Source of the DNA: Clostridia bacterium
GTDB taxonomy: Bacteria; Bacillota; Clostridia; Oscillospirales; CAG-272
Direction: 5' to 3'
Length of the DNA stretch: 51,288 bases
NCBI GenBank assembly: GCA_017398585.1
Contig: JAFQFS010000045.1
Span: forward strand, 1 to 51,288
Translations under genes and position numbers: made by a program
In this document: in pieces, positions 32,693-41,465 of the stretch
Position numbering within the stretch: the first letter of the stretch is position 1
Layout: each line of letters begins with the position of its first letter
Notes under the pieces: model-generated
What the model saw: only the letters and a program-made list of their open reading frames with translations
Database searches by the model: none
Told to the model about the DNA's origin: nothing

Positions 32693-33796
32693 ATGACCCA
32701 GAACATCCTCCGCAAAGAAGAGAAAGCCATCTTCGACCTGCGCGAACTGTACGAAACGCACGGGTATAAAAAGTACAAAATGTCCAAATTTGAGGAGTAC
32801 GACCTCTATGCCGACAACCGCAGTTTTCTTGCGGAAGGCAACATCATCACCTTCAACGACACTCACGGCAAGCTCCTCGCTCTCAAGCCGGACGTTACGC
32901 TTTCCATCGTGAAGAACGCGGCCTCCGGCGAACGCATCAAGGAATACTATAACGAAAACGTCTACCGCGCCATCGACGGCGAGTACCGCGAGATCATGCA
33001 GGTCGGACTTGAGTGCATCGGGGAAGCCGATCTTTACTCCACCTGCGAAGTTATCATGCTCGCGAAGAAGAGTCTTGAATGCATCTCGAAGGATTACATT
33101 CTCGACCTCTCCAACGCGGCGTTTGTCGGCGGGCTGTTCGAGAACCGCAGCATCCCTTACGATGTCCGCGAAGACCTGCTCACCTGTGTGGCGGGCAAGA
33201 ATCCGCACGACCTCGCACGCATCTGCCGGGAAAACGGCATCGACGACGCGATCTGTACAAAGCTGACGACCATTTCCGAAACCTACGGCAAGGTAGAAGA
33301 CGTGATTGCCGCCCTCCGTCCTCTCGCGGAAAACGATACCATGACCTCCGCACTCGACGAACTCGAAGCCATCTACAACTTTATGACCGCCGTCGGCGAA
33401 GGAGAAAACCTCCGTCTCGACTTCTCGCTCATCAACGACATCAGCTACTATGACGGCATTATTTTCCGCGGCTACATCGACGGTGTGGCACGAGGTGTGC
33501 TTTCCGGCGGACGGTACGACAAGCTGCTCGACAAAATGGGCAAGCATACCGGCGCGATCGGCTTCGCGATCTACATGAATACGCTTGACCTTTACTTTGA
33601 AGATAAAAACGACTACGATGTCGATATCCTCATCACCTACGATGATACGGCAGACCTTGCCGCTCTCACGAGAACCGTGAAGATGCTCACAGGCGGCGGA
33701 CGCAGTGTCCGGGTACAGAAGTCCGGCGACGGATCGCTCAAATGCCGCGAATACTTCCGTTTCGGGGAAAGGGGACTTGAAATTGAAACGACTTAA
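32693..33796 (+). CDS. hisZ: ATP phosphoribosyltransferase regulatory subunit
   Basis: A 367-residue HisRS-like protein that activates short-form HisG and mediates histidine feedback. It keeps class II synthetase-like motifs (LKPDVTLSIVKNAASGERIKEY; MQVGLECIGEADL; GGRYDKLLDKMG) but lacks tRNA-binding parts. It is first in the his operon and overlaps hisG by 14 nt. The ATG is preceded by a hairpin repeat rather than a normal ribosome binding site. Confidence 0.95.
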   Translation: MTQNILRKEEKAIFDLRELYETHGYKKYKMSKFEEYDLYADNRSFLAEGNIITFNDTHGKLLALKPDVTLSIVKNAASGERIKEYYNENVYRAIDGEYREIMQVGLECIGEADLYSTCEVIMLAKKSLECISKDYILDLSNAAFVGGLFENRSIPYDVREDLLTCVAGKNPHDLARICRENGIDDAICTKLTTISETYGKVEDVIAALRPLAENDTMTSALDELEAIYNFMTAVGEGENLRLDFSLINDISYYDGIIFRGYIDGVARGVLSGGRYDKLLDKMGKHTGAIGFAIYMNTLDLYFEDKNDYDVDILITYDDTADLAALTRTVKMLTGGGRSVRVQKSGDGSLKCREYFRFGERGLEIETT

Positions 33797-34421
33797 CATC
33801 GCTCTGCCGAAGGGAAGACTCGGCGAAAAGGTCTACGAAATGCTCGAGAACCTCGGCTATGGCTGTCCCGGTCTGACCGACGGTTCGCGCAAACTCATTT
33901 TTGAAGACGACGGAGGCATCACCCGTTACTTCTGGGTCAAGCCTTCCGATGTAGATATTTACGTGGAACGCGGGGCAGCGGACATCGGCGTCGTCGGACG
34001 CGACATCCTGCTTGAACACAACCCCGATGTGTACGAACTCCTTGACCTCGGCTTCGGCAAGTGCCGCATGTGTGTTGCCGGAATGGCCGGTTACGAACCG
34101 AACCCCAACCGTACGCTCCGCGTGGCGACGAAGTTCGCGAACATTGCGCGGTCGTATTACGCATCCAAGGGACGCGAGATTGAGATTATCAAGCTGAGCG
34201 GTTCCATCGAGCTTGCTCCGATCCTCGGCATGTCCGATGTTATCGTGGACATTGTAGAGACCGGTTCGACTCTCAAGGAAAACAATCTGGAAGTCAAGGA
34301 GACTGTGTGCGACATCAGCGCGCGTCTTATCGTGAACAAGGCAGCATACCGGTTCAAGAACGAAGAGGTGCGCGGACTTGTCGAAAAAATCAATGCGATA
34401 TACAGCAATAAGGTGAACTGA
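33783..34421 (+). CDS. hisG: ATP phosphoribosyltransferase, short form
   Basis: A 212-residue catalytic subunit for the first step of histidine synthesis (ATP + PRPP to phosphoribosyl-ATP). The short form lacks the C-terminal regulatory domain, consistent with dependence on HisZ. Visible motifs are ALPKGRLGEKVYEML, DIGVVGRDILLE and the PRPP loop DIVETGSTLKEN. TTG at 33783 lies 8 nt after AAAGGGG and is chosen over TTG 33777, which is too close to it. It overlaps the end of hisZ by 14 nt. Confidence 0.95.
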   Translation: MKRLNIALPKGRLGEKVYEMLENLGYGCPGLTDGSRKLIFEDDGGITRYFWVKPSDVDIYVERGAADIGVVGRDILLEHNPDVYELLDLGFGKCRMCVAGMAGYEPNPNRTLRVATKFANIARSYYASKGREIEIIKLSGSIELAPILGMSDVIVDIVETGSTLKENNLEVKETVCDISARLIVNKAAYRFKNEEVRGLVEKINAIYSNKVN

Positions 34422-35705
34422 ATGATCAAGACATACAACATCAGAGACCTCTCCGTGGACGAGATCCTCGCGAGAGAAGAAAACGCCGTTGACGTGTCCG
34501 GCATCGTCGCGGCTGTTATCGAAAATATCCGGAAAAACGGTGACGCGGCTCTCGCGGAATATACCGAAAAGTTCGATAAGGTAAAGCTCGACTCCATTGT
34601 CGTTACCCGTGAGGAGATCGACGAAGCGGCGGCTTCCCTTGATGAGGATTTCCTGAACATCCTCCGCGATGCGGCGGCGAACATCGAACACTACCACAAG
34701 TGCCAGATCCGTCAGGGATACGCCGTTACCGACAAGGAAGGCGTCATCCTCGGGCAGCGTGTTACCCCGATCGAAAAGGTCGGCGTGTACGTTCCGGGCG
34801 GTTCCGCTCCGCTTCCGTCGTCCGTGCTGATGAATATCATTCCCGCGAAGATTGCGGGGGTTCCGTTCATCGCCATGGCGACCCCTCCGGGACCGGACGG
34901 TAAGGTCAATCCCGCCATTCTCGCGGCGGCTGACATCGCCGGTGCGGATGTGATCTACAAGATGGGCGGCTCCCAGGCGATCGCTGCTCTCGCATACGGC
35001 ACAGAAACCGTTACCGCGGTACACAAGATTGTCGGTCCCGGCAACGCGTTCGTTGCGGAAGCAAAGCGTCAGGTATTCGGCAAGGTCGGCATTGACATGA
35101 TCGCCGGTCCGAGCGAGATCATCGTTCTCGCGGACGGTACCTGTGACCCCACCGTCGTTGCGGCGGATATGCTCTCGCAGGCGGAACACGACCGTCTCGC
35201 ATCCGCGATCCTCGTCACGGATTCCGAAGAGCTTGCCGCAAAGGTTGCGGACGAACTGGAAATCCAGATCCCGCAGCTCTCCCGCGCCGATATCGCCCGC
35301 GCGTCCATTGACGTGTACGGCAAGATCATCATTACCGACACGTTCAAGCGTGCCATCGATATGGTAAACGAACTGGCACCCGAACACCTTGAAGTTATGG
35401 TGGACGACCCGTTTGCGGTTCTTTCCGAAATCAAGAACGCCGGTTCCATCTTTCTTGGTAAGAACTGTCCCGAACCGCTCGGTGACTATTTTGCCGGCAC
35501 GAACCATGTTCTTCCGACCTCCGGCACAGCGAAGTTTTCCAGTCCCCTGTCGGTCGACGACTATGTAAAGAAGTCTTCCTATATTTATTATACCCGCGAA
35601 GCTCTCGCAAAGGAAGCATGGCGTGTCAACGAATTCGCGAAGCGCGAACAGCTCACTGCGCACGCAAAGAGCGCCGTTGTGCGTTTCGATAAGGACGGTA
35701 ACTGA
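34422..35705 (+). CDS. hisD: Histidinol dehydrogenase
   Basis: A 427-residue enzyme that oxidises L-histidinol to L-histidine in two NAD-dependent steps. Typical segments are VPGGSAPLPSSVLMN, AGPSEIIVLAD, SQAEHDRLASAILVT and ELAPEHLEVM, the last two containing conserved active-site and zinc-binding His and Glu residues. It starts directly after the hisG stop, with AAGGTG upstream. Confidence 0.97.
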   Translation: MIKTYNIRDLSVDEILAREENAVDVSGIVAAVIENIRKNGDAALAEYTEKFDKVKLDSIVVTREEIDEAAASLDEDFLNILRDAAANIEHYHKCQIRQGYAVTDKEGVILGQRVTPIEKVGVYVPGGSAPLPSSVLMNIIPAKIAGVPFIAMATPPGPDGKVNPAILAAADIAGADVIYKMGGSQAIAALAYGTETVTAVHKIVGPGNAFVAEAKRQVFGKVGIDMIAGPSEIIVLADGTCDPTVVAADMLSQAEHDRLASAILVTDSEELAAKVADELEIQIPQLSRADIARASIDVYGKIIITDTFKRAIDMVNELAPEHLEVMVDDPFAVLSEIKNAGSIFLGKNCPEPLGDYFAGTNHVLPTSGTAKFSSPLSVDDYVKKSSYIYYTREALAKEAWRVNEFAKREQLTAHAKSAVVRFDKDGN

Positions 35706-35706
35706 C

Positions 35707-36720
35707 ATGATTCCGTTTGTCAGAAAAACAGATGCCCTTGTCACCTGCGAGGAAATGCAGTTGATTTACGAAAAAATCCGTACTCCGAAAAAACTCGGTG
35801 CGGTTATTAAGTGGGAAAACGATTTTGTCGACTGTCCGAGCATTTTTCGCCACGGCGACCGGTTTTATATGTACTTCATCGCGATCTCCAAAGACACCCG
35901 TGTCTCCGGTTACGAAACCCACCTCGCGAAGTCCGCAGACCTCGTGAACTGGGAATACGTCGGACCGGTCTTCCGCCGCAATGACCTCAATCACTGGGAC
36001 AGCAAGCAGGTCGCCGGTTATGCCGCATTCTTTGATACGGAGTTCGGCGGCAGCAACGGACTGGTGAAGGTGAACGACAGCTATTACATCACTTACCTCG
36101 CGGGCAACAGCGACGGCTACGAACCCGATCCGCTTCTTATGGGCATGGCGAAAACATCCGATCCCACAGCGGCGGACAGCTTCATCCGGTTCGAAGACCC
36201 GATTCTCACCCCGCAGGACGCGGACAGCCGTCCGAAGGAAACGAAGACCCTGTACAAGAGCTACGTTTTCACGGATCCGAAAAATTCCACCGGACATCCT
36301 TATGTCAATTGCTTCAACGCGAAGGGCGAGGACAACCGCGAACGTCTTTTCCTCGCTGTATCGGATGACGGCGAACACTGGGAACGCTGGGGCGAACACG
36401 CGATCATCGACCTCGCGAGCGACGGTCCGTGCGATTTCATCAGCGGTGACCCGCAGATCGTGCTGATTGACGACATTTACGTTATGTTCTTCTTCCGTTT
36501 CGGATCCGGCGCGGGTGCATACGACAGCTTCGCATGTTCGAAGAACCTCGTCGACTGGACGGTCTGGGACGGCGAACCGCTTATCAAGCCCGAATTCGCC
36601 TGGGAAAACGTCCATGCGCACAAGCCGTGGGTGATCAAACACGACGGCAGGGTCTACCACTTCTACTGCGCGGTCAACAACAAAAACGAACGGTATATTG
36701 CACTCGCCGTCTCGGAATAA
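35707..36720 (+). CDS. GH43/GH130-like five-bladed beta-propeller glycosidase
   Basis: A 337-residue protein with repeated beta-propeller blades, each containing patterns such as DRFYMYFIAISKD, DSYYITYLAG and DDIYVMFFFRF, as in GH43, GH117 or GH130 enzymes. Acidic residues such as DCPSIF early in the chain fit a catalytic Asp. No signal peptide is seen. It begins 1 nt after the hisD stop, with AAGGACGG upstream, so it sits inside the his operon although no role in histidine synthesis is known. hisC follows after a hairpin repeat. The exact family is uncertain. Confidence 0.72.
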   Translation: MIPFVRKTDALVTCEEMQLIYEKIRTPKKLGAVIKWENDFVDCPSIFRHGDRFYMYFIAISKDTRVSGYETHLAKSADLVNWEYVGPVFRRNDLNHWDSKQVAGYAAFFDTEFGGSNGLVKVNDSYYITYLAGNSDGYEPDPLLMGMAKTSDPTAADSFIRFEDPILTPQDADSRPKETKTLYKSYVFTDPKNSTGHPYVNCFNAKGEDNRERLFLAVSDDGEHWERWGEHAIIDLASDGPCDFISGDPQIVLIDDIYVMFFFRFGSGAGAYDSFACSKNLVDWTVWDGEPLIKPEFAWENVHAHKPWVIKHDGRVYHFYCAVNNKNERYIALAVSE

Positions 36721-36741
36721 ACAAATTTGATTTCTGTAACA

Positions 36742-36802
36742 GATTAAAAGTTTTTGAAAGGGGTGCGGGGAAAACTTTTTTCAAAAAGTTTTCCCCGCAG
36801 AA
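36742..36802 (+). repeat. Hairpin repeat unit before hisC (split-RBS candidate)
   Basis: A stem pairs GCGGGGAAAACTTTTT (36765-36780) with AAAAAGTTTTCCCCGC (36783-36798). The arm has AAAGGGG one base before the stem. The hisC ATG is 17 nt after the stem and lacks a local Shine-Dalgarno. Confidence 0.9.
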
Positions 36803-36815
36803 CCACATTTCATCT

Positions 36816-37880
36816 ATGAGCAGATTTTTAGATACAAAATTCGCGGCACTTGAGGCCTATGTGCCGGGTGAGCAGCCGCGTGACAAGAAATACATCAAAC
36901 TCAACACCAACGAATCCCCGTTCCCGCCCTGTGCCGCTGTCATCGAAGCGATGAACGGCGCGGCGGCCGCAGATCTCCGTCTGTATTCCGATCCGACGTC
37001 CGTCGGTGTCAAGCGTGCGATTGCGGATTTCTACGGTGTCGCTCCGGAATATGTGTTCGTTTCGAACGGTTCCGACGAATCGCTGAACTTCCTCTTCATG
37101 GCGTTCTGCGAAAACGGTGCGGCGTATGCGGATATTACCTACGGTTTCTATCAGGTCTTTGCCGATCTTTATCAGAAGAAGACCACCGTCGTTCCGCTGG
37201 AGGACGATTTCACCCTCGATCCCGCCAAGCTCAAAGCGACGACGGAAACTCTCTTCATCGCCAATCCGAACGCGCCGACCGGCATCTGCTTCACGCCCGA
37301 CGTGATCGAGTCGCTCGTGACCGCCAATCCCGAACGTCTGATCGTCGTAGACGAAGCGTACATCGACTTCGGAGGCGAATCCGTCGTTCCGCTGACGCAG
37401 AAGTACGACAACCTCGCCGTTGTGCAGACGTTCTCGAAGTCCCGCCAGCTCGCAGGTGCGCGTCTCGGTTTCACCATCGCGAATCCTGCGATCATCGAGG
37501 GACTTGAGAAGATCAAATATTCCACGAACCCCTACAACGTCAACCGCCTGACTCAGCTCTGCGGTGCGCTGTCCATGCAGGACCGTGCGTATTTCGATAA
37601 GACACGTACGGCGATTATCGAAAACCGTGCGTACACCGTCACTGAGCTGAAAAAGCGCGGCTTCACGATGACCGATTCCATGACCAACTTCATTTTTGCA
37701 AAGTCCGACAAAATTTCCGGCAAGGCGTATTACGACGGACTGCGCGAACGCGGCGTTCTCGTGCGCTACTTCGGCAAGGCGCGCATTTCGGATTATGTCC
37801 GCATCACGATCGGTTCGCGCGAAGAAATGGAAGCGCTCGTTGCGGCAACGGACGATATTCTTGCGAAAGCGGGGGAATGA
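36816..37880 (+). CDS. hisC: Histidinol-phosphate aminotransferase
   Basis: A 354-residue class I/II PLP enzyme that transaminates imidazole acetol phosphate. LNTNESPFPP is at the N-terminus, ANPNAPTG follows, and the PLP lysine lies in TFSKSRQLAGARLG near residue 208. The closing RITIGSREEME segment binds substrate phosphate. The ATG at 36816 follows a hairpin repeat. The gene overlaps or abuts hisB. Confidence 0.96.
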   Translation: MSRFLDTKFAALEAYVPGEQPRDKKYIKLNTNESPFPPCAAVIEAMNGAAAADLRLYSDPTSVGVKRAIADFYGVAPEYVFVSNGSDESLNFLFMAFCENGAAYADITYGFYQVFADLYQKKTTVVPLEDDFTLDPAKLKATTETLFIANPNAPTGICFTPDVIESLVTANPERLIVVDEAYIDFGGESVVPLTQKYDNLAVVQTFSKSRQLAGARLGFTIANPAIIEGLEKIKYSTNPYNVNRLTQLCGALSMQDRAYFDKTRTAIIENRAYTVTELKKRGFTMTDSMTNFIFAKSDKISGKAYYDGLRERGVLVRYFGKARISDYVRITIGSREEMEALVAATDDILAKAGE

Positions 37881-37882
37881 CG

Positions 37883-38473
37883 ATGGCACGTACGGCTGAA
37901 ATTGTAAGAAATACATTCGAAACGCAGATCTCACTCAAGCTCAACCTCGACGGTACGGGCAAGTCGGAGATCGATACCGGCTGCGGCTTTCTCAACCATA
38001 TGCTGATCCTGTTTGCAAAGCACGGACGGTTCGACCTGAACGTCAAGTGTACTGGCGATACGGACGTTGACTACCACCACACGACTGAGGACATCGGCAT
38101 CGCACTCGGCGACGCGTTCAAGAAAGCGCTTGGTGACAAGCGCGGCATTACCCGTTATGCCGACATCATCCTCCCGATGGACGAATCGCTGATCCTTGCC
38201 GCTGTGGATGTGTCCGGACGTGCGCATCTGACATACGACGTGATCATGCCGACCGAAAAGGTCGGGGATTTTGATACCGAACTGGCGAAGGAATTCTGGC
38301 TCGGCTTCATCCGTGCGGCGGATATCACCCTCCACGTCCGGATGCTGTCCGGCGAAAATTCGCACCATATTATCGAGGGCATCTTCAAGGCGGTTTCCCG
38401 CGTATTCTCGAAGGCAGCCGCAATCGATCCTCGTTACGCGAACGAGATCCCCTCCACCAAGGGTGTGCTTTAA
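37883..38473 (+). CDS. hisB: Imidazoleglycerol-phosphate dehydratase
   Basis: A 196-residue monofunctional dehydratase (sixth step). The two metal-binding repeats are visible as HHTTED near residue 55 and NSHHIIEG near 155. No phosphatase domain is fused, unlike enterobacterial HisB. GGGGG lies 7 nt before ATG at 37883. An in-frame ATG at 37877 overlaps the hisC stop but is too close to the GGGGG. Confidence 0.96.
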   Translation: MARTAEIVRNTFETQISLKLNLDGTGKSEIDTGCGFLNHMLILFAKHGRFDLNVKCTGDTDVDYHHTTEDIGIALGDAFKKALGDKRGITRYADIILPMDESLILAAVDVSGRAHLTYDVIMPTEKVGDFDTELAKEFWLGFIRAADITLHVRMLSGENSHHIIEGIFKAVSRVFSKAAAIDPRYANEIPSTKGVL

Positions 38474-38509
38474 TCGAATGTTTGAGAAAATCAATTTTGG
38501 AGAAAACCT

Positions 38510-39127
38510 ATGATAGCGATTGTTGACTACGGTGTCGGGAATATTTTTTCCCTTTGCTGTTCCTTTAAATACATCGGCGCGGATGCCGTCCTGACTTCCG
38601 ACGCAGACGTGATCCGGAAAGCCGACCGTGTTTTGCTCCCCGGCGTCGGTGCATTCGGTGACGCGGCGTTCAAGCTGCGGGAATCCGGTCTTTGGGATGT
38701 TGTTGTGGAGGAAAGCGTACGCAAGCCCCTCCTCGGCATCTGCCTCGGTATGCAGCTCCTGCTCGAGCGCAGCTTCGAGTACGGCGAACATCAGGGGCTC
38801 GGACTGGTGAAAGGCTCCGTTGTGCCGATCTCCGGCGTGATCCCCGCGGACTATAAGGTTCCGCACATCGGCTGGAATGCGCTGCATTTCCCGAAGGACA
38901 AACCGAAATCCCCGATTTTTGAATCCATCAGCGAAGGCGACCACGTTTACTTCGTTCACTCCTACTATGCGGCGGACTGTGACGCGAACGTCATTGCCAG
39001 CGCGGAATACGGCGCGGAACTCACGGCAGCCGTGGGTGACGGCAAGTACGTCTACGGTGTGCAGTTCCATCCCGAAAAGAGCGGCGAAGTCGGTCTGAAC
39101 ATCCTCCGCGCATTCGCGAAACTTTAA
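38510..39127 (+). CDS. hisH: Imidazole glycerol phosphate synthase, glutaminase subunit
   Basis: A 205-residue class I glutamine amidotransferase. The nucleophile Cys lies in GICLGMQLL near residue 78, and the His/Glu pair in VQFHPEKSG near 186. It supplies ammonia to HisF. GGAG lies 8 nt before ATG, so this gene uses a normal ribosome binding site. Confidence 0.97.
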   Translation: MIAIVDYGVGNIFSLCCSFKYIGADAVLTSDADVIRKADRVLLPGVGAFGDAAFKLRESGLWDVVVEESVRKPLLGICLGMQLLLERSFEYGEHQGLGLVKGSVVPISGVIPADYKVPHIGWNALHFPKDKPKSPIFESISEGDHVYFVHSYYAADCDANVIASAEYGAELTAAVGDGKYVYGVQFHPEKSGEVGLNILRAFAKL

Positions 39128-39138
39128 TTTTCACCCAG

Positions 39139-39199
39139 TATAAAGGTTTTTGAAAGGGGTTTGGGGAAAACTTTTTCCTTAAAAAAGTTTTCCCCAAGA
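39139..39199 (+). repeat. Hairpin repeat unit before hisA (split-RBS candidate)
   Basis: A 16-bp stem pairs TTGGGGAAAACTTTTT (39161-39176) with AAAAAGTTTTCCCCAA (39182-39197). The outer pairs are TT/AA where other units have TC/GA or GC/GC. The arm has AAAGGGG. The hisA ATG is 14 nt downstream, with no local Shine-Dalgarno. Confidence 0.9.
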
Positions 39200-39211
39200 A
39201 ATATCAATGCA

Positions 39212-39925
39212 ATGAAAATTTTTCCTGCCATTGACTTATCCGAAGGCTGTGCCGTCCGTCTGCTGAAGGGCGATTACGCACAGAAAACCGTATATTCCGA
39301 TGATCCGGTGTCCGTTGCGAAGGGATTCCGCGAAGCGGGCGGCGAGATTCTCCATCTCGTTGACCTTGACGGCGCGAAGGCCGGTTATGCGGCGGCAGCG
39401 GAGATCGTTGCGAAGATCGCGGCGGAATCCGGCATGTTTGTTGAAATCGGCGGCGGCATCCGCAATGCAGAGACTGTGAAGCAGTACCTCGATGCGGGCG
39501 TCGGACGCGTGATTCTCGGGACGGCGGCGCTCCGTGACCGTGTGTTCCTCGAAGAAATGATCCGCCGGTACGGTGACAGGATCGCGGTCGGCGTGGACAT
39601 CAAGAACAGCAATGTAGCCGTCCAGGGATGGACCGAAGACGACGGCGTGAAGTACACGGACTTCCTCGACTACCTTGAAAGAATCGGGGTCGCGACCGTG
39701 ATCTGTACCGACGTGTCGAAGGACGGCGCGATGCAGGGGACGAATCGCGAACTCTACCGTGAACTTGCCGCAAAGTATTCCTTCCGCGTGGTCGCATCGG
39801 GCGGTGTGTCCACTCTCGACGACATCAAGGCACTCGCGAAGATGGACATCTATGGTGCCATCGTCGGACGTGCGCTTTACAACGGCGCGATTGACCTCAA
39901 GGAAGCCATTGCTGCAACGAAATAA
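39212..39925 (+). CDS. hisA: ProFAR isomerase
   Basis: A 237-residue TIM barrel that isomerises ProFAR to PRFAR. Catalytic Asp8 lies in FPAIDLSEG and the second Asp in CTDVSKDGAM near residue 169. Phosphate-binding segments IGGGIRNAETV and ASGGVSTLDDI are present. ATG at 39212 is chosen; an upstream ATG at 39207 is out of frame. The preceding sequence is a hairpin repeat unit. Confidence 0.96.
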   Translation: MKIFPAIDLSEGCAVRLLKGDYAQKTVYSDDPVSVAKGFREAGGEILHLVDLDGAKAGYAAAAEIVAKIAAESGMFVEIGGGIRNAETVKQYLDAGVGRVILGTAALRDRVFLEEMIRRYGDRIAVGVDIKNSNVAVQGWTEDDGVKYTDFLDYLERIGVATVICTDVSKDGAMQGTNRELYRELAAKYSFRVVASGGVSTLDDIKALAKMDIYGAIVGRALYNGAIDLKEAIAATK

Positions 39926-39940
39926 CAGACCTGTTTTTAT

Positions 39941-40022
39941 AGATTAAAAAGGTTTTGGAAAGGGTGCGGGAAACCGGGAGGTTCACGGAGTGAAACTCCA
40001 TTCCTCAAAAAGGTTTTCCCGC
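39941..40022 (+). repeat. Hairpin repeat unit before hisF with an enlarged loop
   Basis: The base of the stem pairs GCGGGAAACC with GGTTTTCCCGC, one A longer on the 3' side. The loop is replaced by about 30 nt that include TTCAC and GTGAA and can fold by itself. The arm has GGAAAGGG. The hisF ATG is 11 nt after the stem and has no local Shine-Dalgarno. Confidence 0.8.
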
Positions 40023-40033
40023 TAAAAAAACAT

Positions 40034-40795
40034 ATGATTACAAAGAGAATTATCCCCTGTCTGGACGTCAAGAACGGACGGGTCGTAAAGGGCGTGAACT
40101 TCCAGGGAGTGTCCGATGTGTCCTCTCCGGTTGAGCTTGCCGAGTATTACAGCCGCGCCGGTGCGGATGAACTGGTGTTTTACGACATCACCGCGTCGGT
40201 CGAGGGACGTTCGCTGTTCTGCGACATCCTCCGTGAGACCGCATCGAAGGTATACATTCCCCTGACGGTCGGCGGCGGGATCAATACCATTGAAGACTTT
40301 GACCGCGTGCTGAAGTGCGGCGCGGACAAGGTCAGCGTCAACTCCGGCGCGATCCGGAATCCAAACCTCATTGAGGAAGCAGCGAAGGTTTACGGCGACC
40401 AGTGCGTCGTTCTCTCCTGCGATATCAAGCGTGTGGACGGAGAATTCCGTCTGTTCGCAAAGGGTGGACGTGTGGACACCGGCATCGAAGCGATCCAGTG
40501 GATCAAAGACGGCGTGGCGCGCGGTGCGGGTGAAATCGTCGTCAACAGCATCGATACGGACGGCGTAAAGAAGGGATTTGACCTCGAAATGCTCCGTCAG
40601 GTCATTGACGCGGTCAACGTGCCGGTCATCGCATCCGGCGGCGCGGGTTCTGCTGAAGACTTTGTGACGCTGTTCAATGAAATTCCCGAAATGGACGCGG
40701 GTCTTGCCGCATCAATTTTCCACTTCGGCGAAGTAAAAATCAACGAACTCAAGAAAATTATGGCGGATAACGGCATCAACGTCCGTCTGAACTGA
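40034..40795 (+). CDS. hisF: Imidazole glycerol phosphate synthase, cyclase subunit
   Basis: A 253-residue TIM barrel that joins HisH-derived ammonia to PRFAR, giving IGP and AICAR. Catalytic Asp11 lies in IPCLDVKNGRVVKG and the second Asp in NSIDTDGVKKG near residue 176. PLTVGGGIN and ASGGAGSAEDF bind phosphate. The ATG follows a hairpin repeat unit. Confidence 0.97.
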   Translation: MITKRIIPCLDVKNGRVVKGVNFQGVSDVSSPVELAEYYSRAGADELVFYDITASVEGRSLFCDILRETASKVYIPLTVGGGINTIEDFDRVLKCGADKVSVNSGAIRNPNLIEEAAKVYGDQCVVLSCDIKRVDGEFRLFAKGGRVDTGIEAIQWIKDGVARGAGEIVVNSIDTDGVKKGFDLEMLRQVIDAVNVPVIASGGAGSAEDFVTLFNEIPEMDAGLAASIFHFGEVKINELKKIMADNGINVRLN

Positions 40796-40810
40796 AGAAG
40801 GTATAGAAAC

Positions 40811-41458
40811 ATGCTGAATATCAACGATCTCAAATTCGACGACCGCGGACTGATCCCCGCCATCGTTGTTGATTATCTTACCCGCGACGTTCTTACGCTC
40901 GCGTACATGAACCGCGAATCCCTTGAAATTTCCATGAAGGAACGCCGCACCTGCTTCTGGTCCCGTTCCAGAAACGAACTCTGGCGCAAGGGCGAAACCA
41001 GCGGCAACGTCCAGCACATTGTCAAGATCACGGCGGACTGTGACCGTGACGCGCTGACCGTTCTCGTGAAGAAGGAAGGTCCCGCCTGCCATACCGGCGC
41101 GGAATCCTGCTTCAACGACGAACTGTTCATCAGTGACGAAATTTCCGAATTCTCCGTACGCGGTCTGATGAAGCTGATCGAAGGCAGAAAGACCGACCCG
41201 ACCGAAGGCTCCTACACGACTTACCTGTTCCAGAAGGGTCTTGACAAGATCCTCAAGAAGGTCGGCGAGGAATCCACCGAAGTCATCATTGCGGGCAAGG
41301 CGGAAGACAAGGCGGAAACCGTCTACGAAATCTGCGACCTCATCTACCACGTCCTCGTTCTGATGGTCGAAATGGGCATTTCCTACGAAGACATCATGAA
41401 GGAGCTTTCCTCCCGTCACGTTGTCGACCACAAGGTCAAGCAGGAAAAGATGCAGTAA
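40811..41458 (+). CDS. hisIE: Bifunctional PR-AMP cyclohydrolase / PR-ATP pyrophosphatase
   Basis: A 215-residue fusion for steps 2 and 3. Residues 1-110 are HisI, with zinc and substrate segments [16 protein letters not shown] and CHTGAESC. Residues 115-215 are HisE, an all-alpha NTP-PPase-like domain with [15 protein letters not shown] and the acidic [18 protein letters not shown] precedes ATG. It is last in the operon. No gene for histidinol-phosphatase (hisN or hisK) is present in the window. Confidence 0.96.
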   Translation: MLNINDLKFDDRGLIPAIVVDYLTRDVLTLAYMNRESLEISMKERRTCFWSRSRNELWRKGETSGNVQHIVKITADCDRDALTVLVKKEGPACHTGAESCFNDELFISDEISEFSVRGLMKLIEGRKTDPTEGSYTTYLFQKGLDKILKKVGEESTEVIIAGKAEDKAETVYEICDLIYHVLVLMVEMGISYEDIMKELSSRHVVDHKVKQEKMQ

Positions 41459-41465
41459 TTGGAAA

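Noticed and set aside
33738-35744. Long antisense frame (668 codons) over hisG and hisD
   Set aside because: It is a shadow of well-defined histidine genes.
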